64,000 bases of DNA from JACMLD01 sp039919885 (GTDB lineage Bacteria > Bacteroidota > Bacteroidia > Chitinophagales > Chitinophagaceae), in the NCBI GenBank assembly GCA_039919885.1, contig JBDSEV010000055.1, forward strand, positions 1 to 64,000, read 5' to 3'. The notes below the pieces were generated by a model that did no database searches, was not told the origin of the DNA, and was given only the letters and a program-made list of their open reading frames with translations. Made by a program: the position numbers and the translations under genes. Positions 53,119 through 61,826 of this stretch are shown piece by piece (within the stretch, counting starts at the first letter, position 1; every line of letters starts with the position of its first letter).

Positions 53119-54321
53119 TTATTTTCCCGCTGCATAGTCCTTCAGGTAATCATAACCAGCGGTTAGCTGGCCCTTGCGGACCATGGTGGCGCGGTCGATA
53201 ATGGGCGATCCGCCTTTCACCAAATCTTCCAGCACATATTTAATAAGCTGTTCGCCAAAATACCGGCTGGCATCGCGTGGCAGTTCGTTGGGCAGGTTGC
53301 CGACGGCCAGTACGTCAATGGAACCGGGCAGGTAGGGTGCAGTTTTTTGAAAGCTCAGCCGGTCGGTGCCATACACCGGGTCCGTAATGGATTGATCCCC
53401 CAGGTTTAGCGGCACCGAGCCGTTGGCATCATCTGTAATATCGGAGATAGTTTGAATAATAAAATTTTCGGCGTTGATATCGGCTTTTTCAAAAAGGCGC
53501 GGGTAGGTATTGTCCCAGTATACACCGTTGAGCAGGATATCTGTCTGCGCAGCGTAGGGTAAAAAAAGGCTGCCGTATTCACCGGGGTTATTATGAAAAG
53601 ATTCGCGGTTATACGTGCCCGTGTGTTTGTGCCGGTAGAGGTCGGCCCCTTTGAGTTGGGTATATACCGGGTAAGAAAACCGGCGCAGCAGGTATTCATC
53701 GGGCTCCACTTCATGAATGCCCATGAGGTTCATAATTTCCAGGATGCCATGGGCTACGCGGCCGGACCCGGTCACCGCAATTTTTACATTGGGCAGCCGG
53801 AGCCCGAAATAAGTATGGATGAGTTCCCTGAAATTATTTTGTTTGAATACGCGTTCGAGCGTGTACAGACCCGTTCTGTTGCCATAGGCCATCATGCCAT
53901 TGTGGGCGCCTACAATACCAGCAAAAAAACCGAAGCCGATGATGCGTTGCCCGTCGTCGTGCTCGAGGCACTCGTAGTCGATCAGCGTGATTTCTTTTTG
54001 CAGCAAAGCCTGAAACAAACCCTGGTTATGCGCTTGTTTTTTTTTGGTGTGCGAGAAAAAAAGGTAGGTCTTGCCCGGTAGCAGCATGGAAACGGGTACT
54101 TCCTTGATGCCAAACAGCACATCGCATGCGGCCATGTCTTCTACTACCTCCACCCCTGCCCGCTGGTATTCACGATCGGTGAAACAGCGGCTTAGGCAGG
54201 ATTGCACGACAATCTTAATGTTGGATGCATTCTTCTGAATCCACTTACATTGTGCGGGGGTGAGGGCTACCCGGTTATCCGCCGGAATTTTTCCTTCTCG
54301 TATCAAACCAATGGTGAGCAT
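53119..54321 (-). CDS. Saccharopine dehydrogenase-like NAD(P)-dependent enzyme
   Basis: 400 residues from the ATG at 54321 (MLTIGLIREGKIPADNRVALTP); eight more codons are open upstream. The start is an alanine-dehydrogenase/transhydrogenase N-terminal domain as in lysine-forming saccharopine dehydrogenase. The Rossmann motif is PNVKIAVTGSGRVAHGILEIMN, and SDITDDANGSVPL with a final PRDASRYFGEQL are family-like. It may oxidise saccharopine or a related amino acid in the cytoplasm. Homologues are widespread in Bacteroidota with little biochemical work that I know of. Confidence 0.85.
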   Translation of the reverse strand: MLTIGLIREGKIPADNRVALTPAQCKWIQKNASNIKIVVQSCLSRCFTDREYQRAGVEVVEDMAACDVLFGIKEVPVSMLLPGKTYLFFSHTKKKQAHNQGLFQALLQKEITLIDYECLEHDDGQRIIGFGFFAGIVGAHNGMMAYGNRTGLYTLERVFKQNNFRELIHTYFGLRLPNVKIAVTGSGRVAHGILEIMNLMGIHEVEPDEYLLRRFSYPVYTQLKGADLYRHKHTGTYNRESFHNNPGEYGSLFLPYAAQTDILLNGVYWDNTYPRLFEKADINAENFIIQTISDITDDANGSVPLNLGDQSITDPVYGTDRLSFQKTAPYLPGSIDVLAVGNLPNELPRDASRYFGEQLIKYVLEDLVKGGSPIIDRATMVRKGQLTAGYDYLKDYAAGK

Positions 54322-54548
54322 CGATGGTTGTTGTTTACGGGGCAAATTACATTTTACATTCTATATGCCCGTCGCTTACCTTTATACCGGCATTTTATAT
54401 CAAAAAAGCAAAATGAACGTAATTTATAAAATATGGGGCGTGGTCCGGAAGCTATTGCTGCCGAAAAAGCAATGCTGCAAGTAGTGAGCGATGGAGGAGG
54501 ATAGGCGATTGCGGGAAAAACGTTTTAGATTAGTTGGCCGAAGACATA
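54322..54548. other. Intergenic region before tRNA-Leu promoter
   Basis: Divergent side of the saccharopine dehydrogenase-like gene. Apart from a 23-codon frame at 54413-54484 (basic, with a Cys-Cys end), nothing was recognised. Confidence 0.35.
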
Positions 54549-54580
54549 TTTGGACAAAATACTTTCAATCCGTAATATTG
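54549..54580 (+). promoter_or_regulatory. tRNA-Leu promoter
   Basis: TTTG at 54549-54552, 20-base spacer, then TAATATTG at 54573-54580 (7 of 8 of TAnnTTTG). Spacing fits the Bacteroidota -33/-7 promoter. The predicted start is near 54586, giving a leader of about 95 bases. Confidence 0.6.
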
Positions 54581-54597
54581 CACCCCTAACGAGTTCT

Positions 54598-54674
54598 AAG
54601 TCATAAGTTGTAAGTGCCTGTACCATTGAGGTCGGTATGTTGTTTTCTTACTGAATACTTGCAACTTATCACTT
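54598..54674. repeat. Inverted repeat of 7-bp units in the tRNA-Leu leader
   Basis: AAGTCATAAGTTGTAAGT (54598-54615) and ACTTGCAACTTATCACTT (54657-54674) are inverted copies with 16 of 18 matching. Each arm is a row of degenerate 7-bp units AAGTNNT. It lies in the predicted leader just before the tRNA 5' end. Confidence 0.6.
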
Positions 54675-54680
54675 CAAAAA

Positions 54681-54764
54681 GCCCATGTGGCGGAATTGGT
54701 AGACGCAGCAGACTCAAAATCTGCCATTCGCAAGGGTGTGAAGGTTCGATTCCTTTCGTGGGCA
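54681..54764 (+). tRNA. tRNA-Leu (anticodon CAA)
   Basis: Full cloverleaf: acceptor GCCCATG pairs with CGTGGGC (one G-U), D-arm with GCGGAATTGGTAGACGC, anticodon stem GCAGA/TCTGC with loop CTCAAAA (anticodon CAA, reads UUG), a long variable arm CATTC-GCAA-GGGTG typical of Leu, and T-arm with GGTTCGATTCC. The discriminator A is followed by CC then T, so the CCA end is not encoded and must be added. Confidence 0.97.
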
Positions 54765-54771
54765 CCTTAAG

Positions 54772-54820
54772 AACCCTGTAAAGAAGTGTTAATCACTGAT
54801 TTACAGGGTTTTTGGTTTTT
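54772..54820 (+). terminator. Terminator after tRNA-Leu
   Basis: Perfect 11-bp stem AACCCTGTAAA/TTTACAGGGTT (54772-54782 with 54800-54810), followed by TTTTTGGTTTTT. It ends the single-tRNA transcript. Confidence 0.92.
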
Positions 54821-55041
54821 GAAGTTTTTCAAATTTGCTGGTCTTGTTGCATTCATTGCGATTTTTCTGGAAAAATGCGGAGGACAAAAGGCAGTCATTT
54901 TTTAATCCCGAAACCTGGTAAATTGCTACAGTATTAACTAGCAAAGAACTGAAACCTTATGGCTGAGGACTCAGCAAAGTTTTACACAACTATTATCCCG
55001 CCTGGGTTACCCATGTAAAATATTGGTAGGTACAGTTTTAG

Positions 55042-56781
55042 TTAATCTGTTAATTCCCCAAGGTGTTTATAATTGGATTTGACTGTTTCCAATACTTCTT
55101 CAAATTTTCCACCGAGCATTAATTTTGTCATTGACAACGACATTCCCTTAATCATTTTAAGATCAATTTTAGGGGGTATGGCCAATGCATTGGGATCCGT
55201 AAATATATTGACCAGCACCGGGCCTTCATATAAAAACGCCTCTTTTAGTAATGATTGCAAATTTTCGGGATCATGAATATTTATGCCTTTGATACCGATT
55301 GCCTCCGCCACCAGGGCAAAATCCGGATTCAGCATATCTGTCTGATTATCCATCAAACCCTGTACTTCCATTTCCAGTTTAACCATTCCCAGGGAGCGGT
55401 TGTTGAAAACGATCAATTTGATCGGGAGGTTATATTGTTTGATGGTGGCCAGGTCCCCCAGCAGCATTGAAATACCGCCATCACCACACATTGCCACAAC
55501 CTGGCGGCGCGGGAAAGTGAATGATGCACCCATGGCATGCGGTAACGCATTCGCCATTGATCCATGTATAAACGAACCTAGCATTTTCCGTTTTCCGTTC
55601 GCTGAGATATAACGTGATGCCCAAACACAACACATACCGGTATCCACAGTAAATACCGCGTCATCTGCAGCCAGTTTGTTTAATTCAAAAGCCACTGCTT
55701 CAGGGTGGATAGCATCTTTCCTGCCCTTGTCTTGCACGTATGCGTGCAAATGTTCTTTAACCCTGGAATAAATGTGCAGCTGGGCATGTAAGAAACTGGC
55801 ATCTGTTTTTTCTTTCAGCAGCGGAATTATTGCCTGTACCGTCGTTTTAATGTCTCCGAACAATCCCATATTTAACTTCGCCCTCCTGCCTAATCGTTCT
55901 GGCTGGGTATCAATTTGTATAATGATTTTATCCTGCGGAATAAAAGGCAGGTAAGGAAAATCTGTCCCCAACAATAATATTACATCGCTTTCATGCATGC
56001 TGTGGTATGCCGATGGCAGGCCAAGCAGACCAGTCATACCCACTTCATATTTGTTATCAGGCTGTATGCTCATCTTGCCACGGAATGAATAACCAACTGG
56101 CGCATTTAACAAAGCGGCCAGTTGTATCACTTCATCATGCGCGTCGGCTGCACCGATGCCGCAGAAAATACAAACCTTCGGATGCCTGTTTATTATATTT
56201 GCCAGCTCCAGAAGGTCTTCCTTCATGGGAAGAATCGTCGCTTTCGCGAAATAATTTGTATCCGACGAATCGTTTCTCACCGCTTCAAGCGCTGCTACGT
56301 CGCCGGGAAGTCCTAAAACAGCTACGCCTTTCCTTTGAATGGCATGTTGTATAGCAGCCTGTGCCATCCTTGGCAGCTGCTGCGCTGTATTGGCAATCTG
56401 GTTGTAGTGACTGCAATCATCAAACAATTTGATGGTATTGGTTTCCTGGAAATAACCACTTCCAAATTCATTGGTAGCACAGGTTGCAACGATAGCCAGT
56501 ACAGGCACACCAGATCTGTGTGCATCATACAAACCGTTTAATAAATGAACATGCCCCGGGCCACTGCTGCCGGCACAACAGGCAATGCCGGATAATTCCG
56601 CCTCCGCCGCTGCTGCAAACGCTGCTGCTTCTTCATGTCTCACATGAATCCACTCAATCTTGTCCGATTTTCTGACCGCATCGTTCAACTCATTAAGGCT
56701 ATCGCCCGTTACTGCGTAAATACGCGAGATACCGGACTGTACCAGCATTTCCACCAATTGTTCGGCCACTTTCTTTGCCAT
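55042..56781 (-). CDS. poxB: Pyruvate dehydrogenase (quinone)/PoxB-like ThDP enzyme
   Basis: 579 residues. ThDP-enzyme layout: Pyr domain with catalytic Glu in IHVRHEEAAAFAAAAEAEL and SSGPGHVHLLNGLYDAHRSGVPVLAI; FAD-type central domain (about 190-340); PP domain with GDGGISMLLGDLATIKQYNLPIKLIVFNN (GDG...NN motif). The C-terminus LSMTKLMLGGKFEEVLETVKSN corresponds to the PoxB membrane-binding tail region. PoxB decarboxylates pyruvate to acetate and passes electrons to quinone at the membrane in slow growth. Acetolactate synthase is less likely because of the C-terminal tail. Single gene. Confidence 0.88.
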   Translation of the reverse strand: MAKKVAEQLVEMLVQSGISRIYAVTGDSLNELNDAVRKSDKIEWIHVRHEEAAAFAAAAEAELSGIACCAGSSGPGHVHLLNGLYDAHRSGVPVLAIVATCATNEFGSGYFQETNTIKLFDDCSHYNQIANTAQQLPRMAQAAIQHAIQRKGVAVLGLPGDVAALEAVRNDSSDTNYFAKATILPMKEDLLELANIINRHPKVCIFCGIGAADAHDEVIQLAALLNAPVGYSFRGKMSIQPDNKYEVGMTGLLGLPSAYHSMHESDVILLLGTDFPYLPFIPQDKIIIQIDTQPERLGRRAKLNMGLFGDIKTTVQAIIPLLKEKTDASFLHAQLHIYSRVKEHLHAYVQDKGRKDAIHPEAVAFELNKLAADDAVFTVDTGMCCVWASRYISANGKRKMLGSFIHGSMANALPHAMGASFTFPRRQVVAMCGDGGISMLLGDLATIKQYNLPIKLIVFNNRSLGMVKLEMEVQGLMDNQTDMLNPDFALVAEAIGIKGINIHDPENLQSLLKEAFLYEGPVLVNIFTDPNALAIPPKIDLKMIKGMSLSMTKLMLGGKFEEVLETVKSNYKHLGELTD

Positions 56782-56962
56782 AAAAATTACAATTTGATTA
56801 AACTACTTCCTGGTGAACTCCATCAACCGCAATTGTCCTTCATTTGTTGATTACGGATGCTGGTTATGTAATTAACGTGCCAATTGTTATGGCGTTTGTT
56901 ACCAGCTAGATATCGACTATTATTCAACATTATAAAAACGGTATTTCGATTTTTAGCGAACA

Positions 56963-57283
56963 CTAAAATGAAATATCAATTGCCGGCCAGCTGCCAGGAC
57001 TAATGTCTTGTGCGTATTCCATGCTATTGGTTGCCCCCATGGGGCTCGCACCAACCTGCAGATTCGTAATTTTAGTGAGTGCATAATCCGCTGTTACATC
57101 AATTTCACTGCCCAGGTTTTTACTAACTGCATTACGCCTGAAATCTTTTTGGGTTTTTGCATGCGAGAAACAGTGATAATCTATACCCGCTGAAAACCGT
57201 GTGCCCCTGCTGTTGTACTTCACTTTTGCAAAAGGGTCGTTTAACCCACCGTTTTCCAATTTCTTAAAAGACATGGCCAGCAA
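56963..57283 (-). pseudogene. C-terminal remnant of an outer-membrane porin (alginate-export-like)
   Basis: 106 codons open from a TTG; no signal peptide. The sequence FKKLENGGLNDPFAKVKYNSRGTRFSAGIDYHCFSH...KNLGSEIDVTADYALTKITNLQVGASPMGATNSMEYAQ resembles the last strands of alginate-export-type porins. Such barrels are normally several hundred residues long, and the frame continues only about 40 codons upstream without similarity. It therefore looks like the tail of a deleted gene, next to another truncated gene. Confidence 0.55.
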
Positions 57284-57481
57284 TTTGCCGACCCGCCCTA
57301 ATAAATTTAGACTCCGGCATCCTTCTTGAATTGACTCATTGTTGTAAAAAAGCGTCTTCCATTTTCGGATTGCGAAATGATTGCATTAAAGACAATTACA
57401 GGAGTATTTGTTATTGTATGCACTCCTTTAGCGATGGATTGCAAGATGGCCAGTGTAGATTGAAATAGCAGGCAGGCGTTA

Positions 57482-58051
57482 TTATTTATTTCGCACACAC
57501 CTTACAGAAAATCCAAATGCCCTGTAATAATCTGCCATACCGGCGTTTGTAATATCAAAGTTGAAAGCGGAAGCTGCCAGCGTTTGCAGCGGTGATGGAG
57601 TACTGCTCCAGTACCCGCCATAAGTATTGCTTCGAAGTATGCCGTTGTCAATATCCCTAAAGCCAGTAGTAGAAGGGAATTTAAGATGAGACATAAAAGC
57701 TCCGTTTTCATCTGTAATGTTTTCTACCTGCAGTAATTTTTCCCACTCTGACCTAGTGGGCATATGCCAGCCATTGCCCAGTGCTTTGCACGGATCGCAC
57801 CCGTTGGTTGACGTTACCTCGGCAGCTGAAGCGGCAGTCCAGCTATCTGTTGTAAAACCCGAACTCCACCAATTATCAAATCCCTTATAATAGAAGGGGT
57901 TTGTTCCTGATTTATTTAGCCCTGCAGGATTATTGGGCGATGCCACAGCATTCCTGGTGTTGGAGGGAACCCTGTATTGGTGCCCATCAGTCCATCGTCC
58001 CCATTGAAACAAGTCGCCATACGCTTTTTCGTCCCTTATTTCAGTAGCCAC
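57482..58051 (-). CDS. 5'-truncated FISUMP-domain protein
   Basis: 189 codons from a GTG. Fibrobacter-succinogenes-major-paralogue-domain features: AYGDLFQWGRWTDGHQYRVPSN, a CDPCKALGNGWHMPTRSEWEKLL motif, GGYWSSTPSP, and the terminal YYRAFGFSVRCVRN. These are usually secreted lipoproteins. Here the frame also reads QQNLGSLEVAT upstream of the GTG, as in full-length members, but meets a stop at 58115-58117 before any signal peptide; the ykgB stop codon is only a few bases further. The N-terminus is thus missing, and the product may be non-functional. Confidence 0.65.
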   Translation of the reverse strand: MATEIRDEKAYGDLFQWGRWTDGHQYRVPSNTRNAVASPNNPAGLNKSGTNPFYYKGFDNWWSSGFTTDSWTAASAAEVTSTNGCDPCKALGNGWHMPTRSEWEKLLQVENITDENGAFMSHLKFPSTTGFRDIDNGILRSNTYGGYWSSTPSPLQTLAASAFNFDITNAGMADYYRAFGFSVRCVRNK

Positions 58052-58126
58052 TTCCAGGCTGCCCAGATTTTGCTGGCCCGGAATATAAATGGACTGGTTC
58101 CGCCCATTGCTCCGTTACTCAATTTC

Positions 58127-58711
58127 TTATTTAACAGGAATTGGTTTGTTCCTATTTTGGCTGAGATAAAGGCGCGCGGATTCACTCATGGTAATAATTG
58201 AACCGGCCAAAATTACAATGTCTTTAATAACTAATCTTCCCCTACCTGATAGAAACGGGAATCCCCAATGCATATCGCCTGCATGCGGCACCCATGCTTC
58301 AGGTGTGGTAATAAGGAATGATAACGTACCAATGGTCAAACAAAATACAAGTATGCTCCCTACCAGGCTCGCAAGGGGGGCTACGGTATGTATCGCAAGC
58401 AGTAATGCAAGTGCAACCAGGAAGACACCAAGACCAGTTGAAAATTTATAAGTGTTGTTCTCAGTATGCCACTTCCGGTTTGCCGGTATTAATTCACCCT
58501 CTTTGTTACTATGTAGCGGATAGTCATGGGGGTGTTTATAGAAGAACGACATAAAAGGACTGTTGCCTACAAATGGCACGATGCCATCTGCTTCATACGG
58601 AAAAAATTTAAGGATTCCAATCCATAGGAAAACAATCACCATTGCGAAACGTACAGCCGTTTTTCCAAACGAATCAAGATTTGCAATCCAACGCAGGAAT
58701 GAATTTACCAT
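58127..58711 (-). CDS. YkgB/RclC (DUF417) family membrane protein
   Basis: 194 residues, four membrane segments. YkgB signatures: FAMVIVFLWIGILKFFPYEADGIVPFVGNSPFMSFFY, KEGELIPANRKWHTENNTYKFSTGLG, TLSFLITTPEAWVP and FPFLSGRGRLVIKDIVILAGSI. The family is linked to reactive-chlorine or redox stress in enterobacteria and sits in the DoxX superfamily. It is divergent from yceI (426 bases). Directly downstream on the same strand lies the truncated FISUMP frame. Confidence 0.9.
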   Translation of the reverse strand: MVNSFLRWIANLDSFGKTAVRFAMVIVFLWIGILKFFPYEADGIVPFVGNSPFMSFFYKHPHDYPLHSNKEGELIPANRKWHTENNTYKFSTGLGVFLVALALLLAIHTVAPLASLVGSILVFCLTIGTLSFLITTPEAWVPHAGDMHWGFPFLSGRGRLVIKDIVILAGSIITMSESARLYLSQNRNKPIPVK

Positions 58712-59137
58712 AAACAGATTTTTGTTAGTTCCTGTGAAAGGACAACTTATTTACAGCATTGATTTAGCAATGCCGTCCAATTATTTTTGCAAATTCGATG
58801 AACTGGTAATTACCTGCCTCGGTTACAGACGCATCCTGACCTTTTCCGATTATAAACACTTGTTACTACCCGTGCAAACTTTTAGTGCTGTATAAGAAAC
58901 CACGTTTGTCAACATCCGGTAAAAAAATTCCTGAAAACGCCAATCTCCATCATTTATACCATTTAAAACGTGGTTTGTCCATTGACCACCAACAACTTTT
59001 TAACCACCTTGCACCTGTGATAATAAAGGCATGGTTAAAGGTCGGTTTTAGTTAACGGGAAATGGCAGTTGCAAGTGCAACTGCCGTTTTTCATACGACG
59101 TCAAAAAAAAAGTACAAAATAAATTAAAATAAAAGGT
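58712..59137. other. Divergent intergenic region between ykgB and yceI
   Basis: About 425 bases. A 41-codon frame (ATG near 58769, stop 58895) has no recognisable family. The dyad GTGGTTTGTCCATTGACCAC near 58970 and the terminator-like hairpin at 59064-59091 suggest a plus-strand RNA before yceI. Confidence 0.4.
59064..59091 (+). terminator. Terminator-like hairpin upstream of yceI
   Basis: GGCAGTTGC-AAGT-GCAACTGCC, perfect 9-bp stem, then GTTTTT. It points in the plus direction but no plus-strand gene precedes it, so it would end a leader RNA or a small RNA, 47 bases before yceI. Confidence 0.7.
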
Positions 59138-59671
59138 ATGTCACAAAAAACGAAATGGCTCATTGACGCAGCCCATAGCGAGATCGGCTTCAAAGTTAAA
59201 CACATGATGTTTACGAATGTCTCCGGAAAGATTACTAAGTATGAGGCGCTGGTAGAAACAAACGATGATGATTTTACGGAAGCAATGATAGAATTTACGG
59301 GTGATACAGATGCTATTACAACGGGTGCGGCCGACAGGGATGCGCACCTGCTGAGCCCCGATTTCTTTGACGCTGAAAAGTTTCCGAAAATTTATTTCAA
59401 TGCCACATCCATCAAAAAAATGGATGAGGGAGATTTTCAAATAACGGGCGACTTAACGATGCATGGCCAGGCAAAACCAATTGTGTTAACGGCTGAATAC
59501 GGTGGCTTAATGAAAGATCCCTGGGGAAATATAAAAGCAGCTTTTAGCATTACCGGAAAAATAAACCGACGGGATTGGGGTTTAACATGGAACGCAGCGC
59601 TGGAAGCAGGCGGCGTGCTCGTAAGTGACGAGGTTCAGATTATAGCTGAGATACAACTAATTAAACAATAA
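59138..59671 (+). CDS. YceI-family lipocalin-like protein
   Basis: 177 residues without signal peptide. YceI pattern: KWLIDAAHSEIGFKVKHMMFTNVSGKITKYEA, DRDAHLLSPDFFDAEKFPKIYFNATSIKK, FQITGDLTMHGQAKPIVLTAEYGG and FSITGKINRRDWGLTWN. These form an eight-stranded lipocalin barrel that binds isoprenoids such as polyprenyl chains. The lack of a signal peptide points to a cytoplasmic variant. A terminator-like hairpin precedes it, so its expression may depend on attenuation. Confidence 0.93.
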   Translation: MSQKTKWLIDAAHSEIGFKVKHMMFTNVSGKITKYEALVETNDDDFTEAMIEFTGDTDAITTGAADRDAHLLSPDFFDAEKFPKIYFNATSIKKMDEGDFQITGDLTMHGQAKPIVLTAEYGGLMKDPWGNIKAAFSITGKINRRDWGLTWNAALEAGGVLVSDEVQIIAEIQLIKQ

Positions 59672-59973
59672 TTACATCGTTCTGGTGGTGTGAAATAAAT
59701 TTGAAAGTTCGTCAGCGCTGATTATGATTGCCCTAAGTTCCGGTAATGCATGTTCACCTTCGGGTAACCACGATTGCAGGAACCGGCAAATTCAAAAATA
59801 ACCAGAAAATATTTTGCAGGGCGGCAACTATGTAGGTAGTTTTTTTGCAACTTCCGGATCAATTGTCAATTTTTTCCCGTTGTGTTTTGTCTTTTGAACC
59901 ACCCGCGCGTTGTTTTCCCAGTTATCCAATTCGAACAACCGGGTCTACGTGGATGCCAAGCAAAACGCGACAT
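59672..59973. other. Intergenic stretch after yceI
   Basis: About 300 bases between convergent genes. On the reverse strand, 59830-59945 has a short frame with a coding look (FELDNWENNARVVQKTKHNG and about 16 more codons) that lacks an ATG, possibly a gene remnant. No terminator was identified. Confidence 0.35.
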
Positions 59974-60195
59974 TTATTTTTGCTCATCATTAACAGTTGT
60001 CTGCGTTTTCTCAGGATCTTCATCGTCCTTACCTGGATTTATATGTTTGTTTATTTCCGCAGCTGTCAGCTTTTGCGACGCGAGAACATCCTCCCACAAA
60101 CTATCCCCGCATTCATCCGGAAGAACGACTACTTTGGGCAAAGGCTTATCATTATTATCAGTCTTATTATTATCAGGCAAGTCTGTTTGCATCAT
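59974..60195 (-). CDS. Small acidic hypothetical protein, 73 aa
   Basis: No family recognised. The sequence is hydrophilic and rich in D, N, K and T at both ends, with a short central motif KVVVLPDECGDSLWEDVLASQKLTAAEINKHI that may fold as a strand plus helix. It starts 15 bases after the stop of the DUF1348 gene, which supports real translation as part of an operon. No signal peptide. Confidence 0.5.
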   Translation of the reverse strand: MMQTDLPDNNKTDNNDKPLPKVVVLPDECGDSLWEDVLASQKLTAAEINKHINPGKDDEDPEKTQTTVNDEQK

Positions 60196-60210
60196 TTGAA
60201 ATTTAGTATA

Positions 60211-60621
60211 TTACAATTTTCTGTCTGTCTGGTTGATAGCTAAATCATTAATGCTTGCATACCGCCTGGCCATAAGTCCATTTTCATCATACTCCCAGTT
60301 TTCGTTACCATAAGCCCTGAACCATTCGCCTGCAGCATTGTGGTACTCATACTCAAACCGAACTGCAATCCTGTTGCCTGCATGTGCCCAATATTCTTTC
60401 ACCAGTTTGTAATCTAGTTCCTTTTCCCATTTTTTACTTAGAAACCGTACTATTTCTTCTCGTCCATTGATAAAAAGATTTCTGTTACGCCATTCGCTAT
60501 TAACGGTATATCCCTGTGAAACCCTTACCGGATCCCTGCTATTCCATGCATCCTCTGCCAATTGAATTTTCTCTAATGCGGTCTCCAGTGTAAACGGCGG
60601 AAAGGGAGGTCTCTGTTCCAT
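60211..60621 (-). CDS. DUF1348/NTF2-like protein
   Basis: 136 residues from the 60621 ATG; the longer frame adds 20 non-family residues. It has the DUF1348 core: FTLETALEKIQLAEDAWNSRDPVRVSQGYTVNSEWRNRNLFINGREEIVRFLSKKWEKELDYKLVKEYWAHAGNRIAVRFEYEYHN (pattern), then GEWFRAYGNENWEYDENGLMARRYASINDL. NTF2-like cone folds bind small molecules or act as enzymes; the function of DUF1348 is not known. Co-transcribed with the 73-aa gene. Confidence 0.9.
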   Translation of the reverse strand: MEQRPPFPPFTLETALEKIQLAEDAWNSRDPVRVSQGYTVNSEWRNRNLFINGREEIVRFLSKKWEKELDYKLVKEYWAHAGNRIAVRFEYEYHNAAGEWFRAYGNENWEYDENGLMARRYASINDLAINQTDRKL

Positions 60622-60829
60622 AATGTTTCGACTGAACTTTGAAATTATCGGATGAAATCCGATTACACTTCTCCGGGCCATTCAAAAAAGTTGACTAATC
60701 AGACCAAAAAATAAAATGGCCTTTAAAATCAAACAAATCGAACGCAAATAGCAACAACACCTATGGCCGAAGATTGACCTTTAGTATTCCTGATTTTTTA
60801 GAATAATTATAGACATTAAACTCGTCACT

Positions 60830-61783
60830 ATGGATAGTAATAAAGTCGCGTACTTTTCGAGGTTACAGTTTCTCCGCTCAACAGGACTTTTAACAGCGGG
60901 GATTTTTCTTGGTGGAGATAAATTATTTGCGCAAGAAAGTCCTGTAATTACTATCAAAAATGCGGTTGCGAGGTCGCCTGTAACTATTCAGAAATTAAAA
61001 GAGAATTTTCACGTGCTCATTGGCGCGGGTGGTAATATTATCGTTTTTACAGGAACCGACGGAAAACTATTGGTAGATGCCGGCATAGCAAATTCAAAGC
61101 AAAAGATAATTGCCGCGCTCGATACTTTGGGAAAGGACCCATTAAAATACCTGATTAATACACATTGGCATTTTGACCATGCTGAAGGAAACGAATGGCT
61201 GCACAAGGCCGGGGCAACCATTATAGCCCATGATAATACGCGCAGGCATCTGTCTGAAACAATAACTTTAAAGGATTGGAATTACACTTTTTATCCCGCA
61301 CCGCAATCGGCGCTTCCGTCAATAGTTTTCCAAACGAAACACGAAGTAGTGTTCAACAAGACTGCAATTCACCTGAGGCGTTATGCTCCGGCGCACACCG
61401 ACAGTGATATTTCAGTGTATTTTCCAGCGGCTGATGTGCTGCATGTTGGCGATACCTGGGGAAACGCTTCCTACCCTTTTATCGACCATTCAAGTGGTGG
61501 GAAACTAGATGGTATTATTGAAGCTTGTCACCACAATCTCTCTGTCACCACGGACAAGACTATTATTGTTCCCGGGCATGGCGCAGTGGGAAACCGGAGC
61601 CAATTACTCGAATTCACGGACATGGTTTCTACTATCAAGGAGAATGTTTTGAAATTAAAAAAATCAGGGCTAACGGCCCAGCAGGCAGTAGCCGCCAGAC
61701 CAACGGCAGCATACGACAAAAAATTTGGAAATTTCGTGGTAGACCCCGCAACTTTTACCCGGCTGGTATACCAGGATGTCTGA
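60830..61783 (+). CDS. Exported MBL-fold metallo-hydrolase
   Basis: 317 residues. N-terminal signal (FLRSTGLLTAGIFLGGDKLFAQ). The zinc motif is NTHWHFDHAEGNEWL (HxHxDH), with a later His in YAPAHTDSDISVYFPAADVLHVGDTW (H plus bridging D) and VPGHG (last His). This is a full di-zinc MBL site. It resembles the broad group of periplasmic hydrolases near B3-type beta-lactamases or lactonases, but resistance activity cannot be claimed. Single gene with a 43-base gap before the next. Confidence 0.88.
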   Translation: MDSNKVAYFSRLQFLRSTGLLTAGIFLGGDKLFAQESPVITIKNAVARSPVTIQKLKENFHVLIGAGGNIIVFTGTDGKLLVDAGIANSKQKIIAALDTLGKDPLKYLINTHWHFDHAEGNEWLHKAGATIIAHDNTRRHLSETITLKDWNYTFYPAPQSALPSIVFQTKHEVVFNKTAIHLRRYAPAHTDSDISVYFPAADVLHVGDTWGNASYPFIDHSSGGKLDGIIEACHHNLSVTTDKTIIVPGHGAVGNRSQLLEFTDMVSTIKENVLKLKKSGLTAQQAVAARPTAAYDKKFGNFVVDPATFTRLVYQDV

Positions 61784-61826
61784 TTAGTAGTAGTCCTGGT
61801 AAAATTAACTTTCAATGATATAGCTG

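Noticed and set aside
57307..57498. 63-codon reverse-strand frame between porin remnant and FISUMP gene
   Set aside because: Possible third remnant, but no family match and a different frame from the porin fragment; not enough to annotate.
58563..58895. 110-codon plus-strand frame over the ykgB start
   Set aside because: Most of it is the antisense of ykgB; only the last 41 codons are outside and match nothing.
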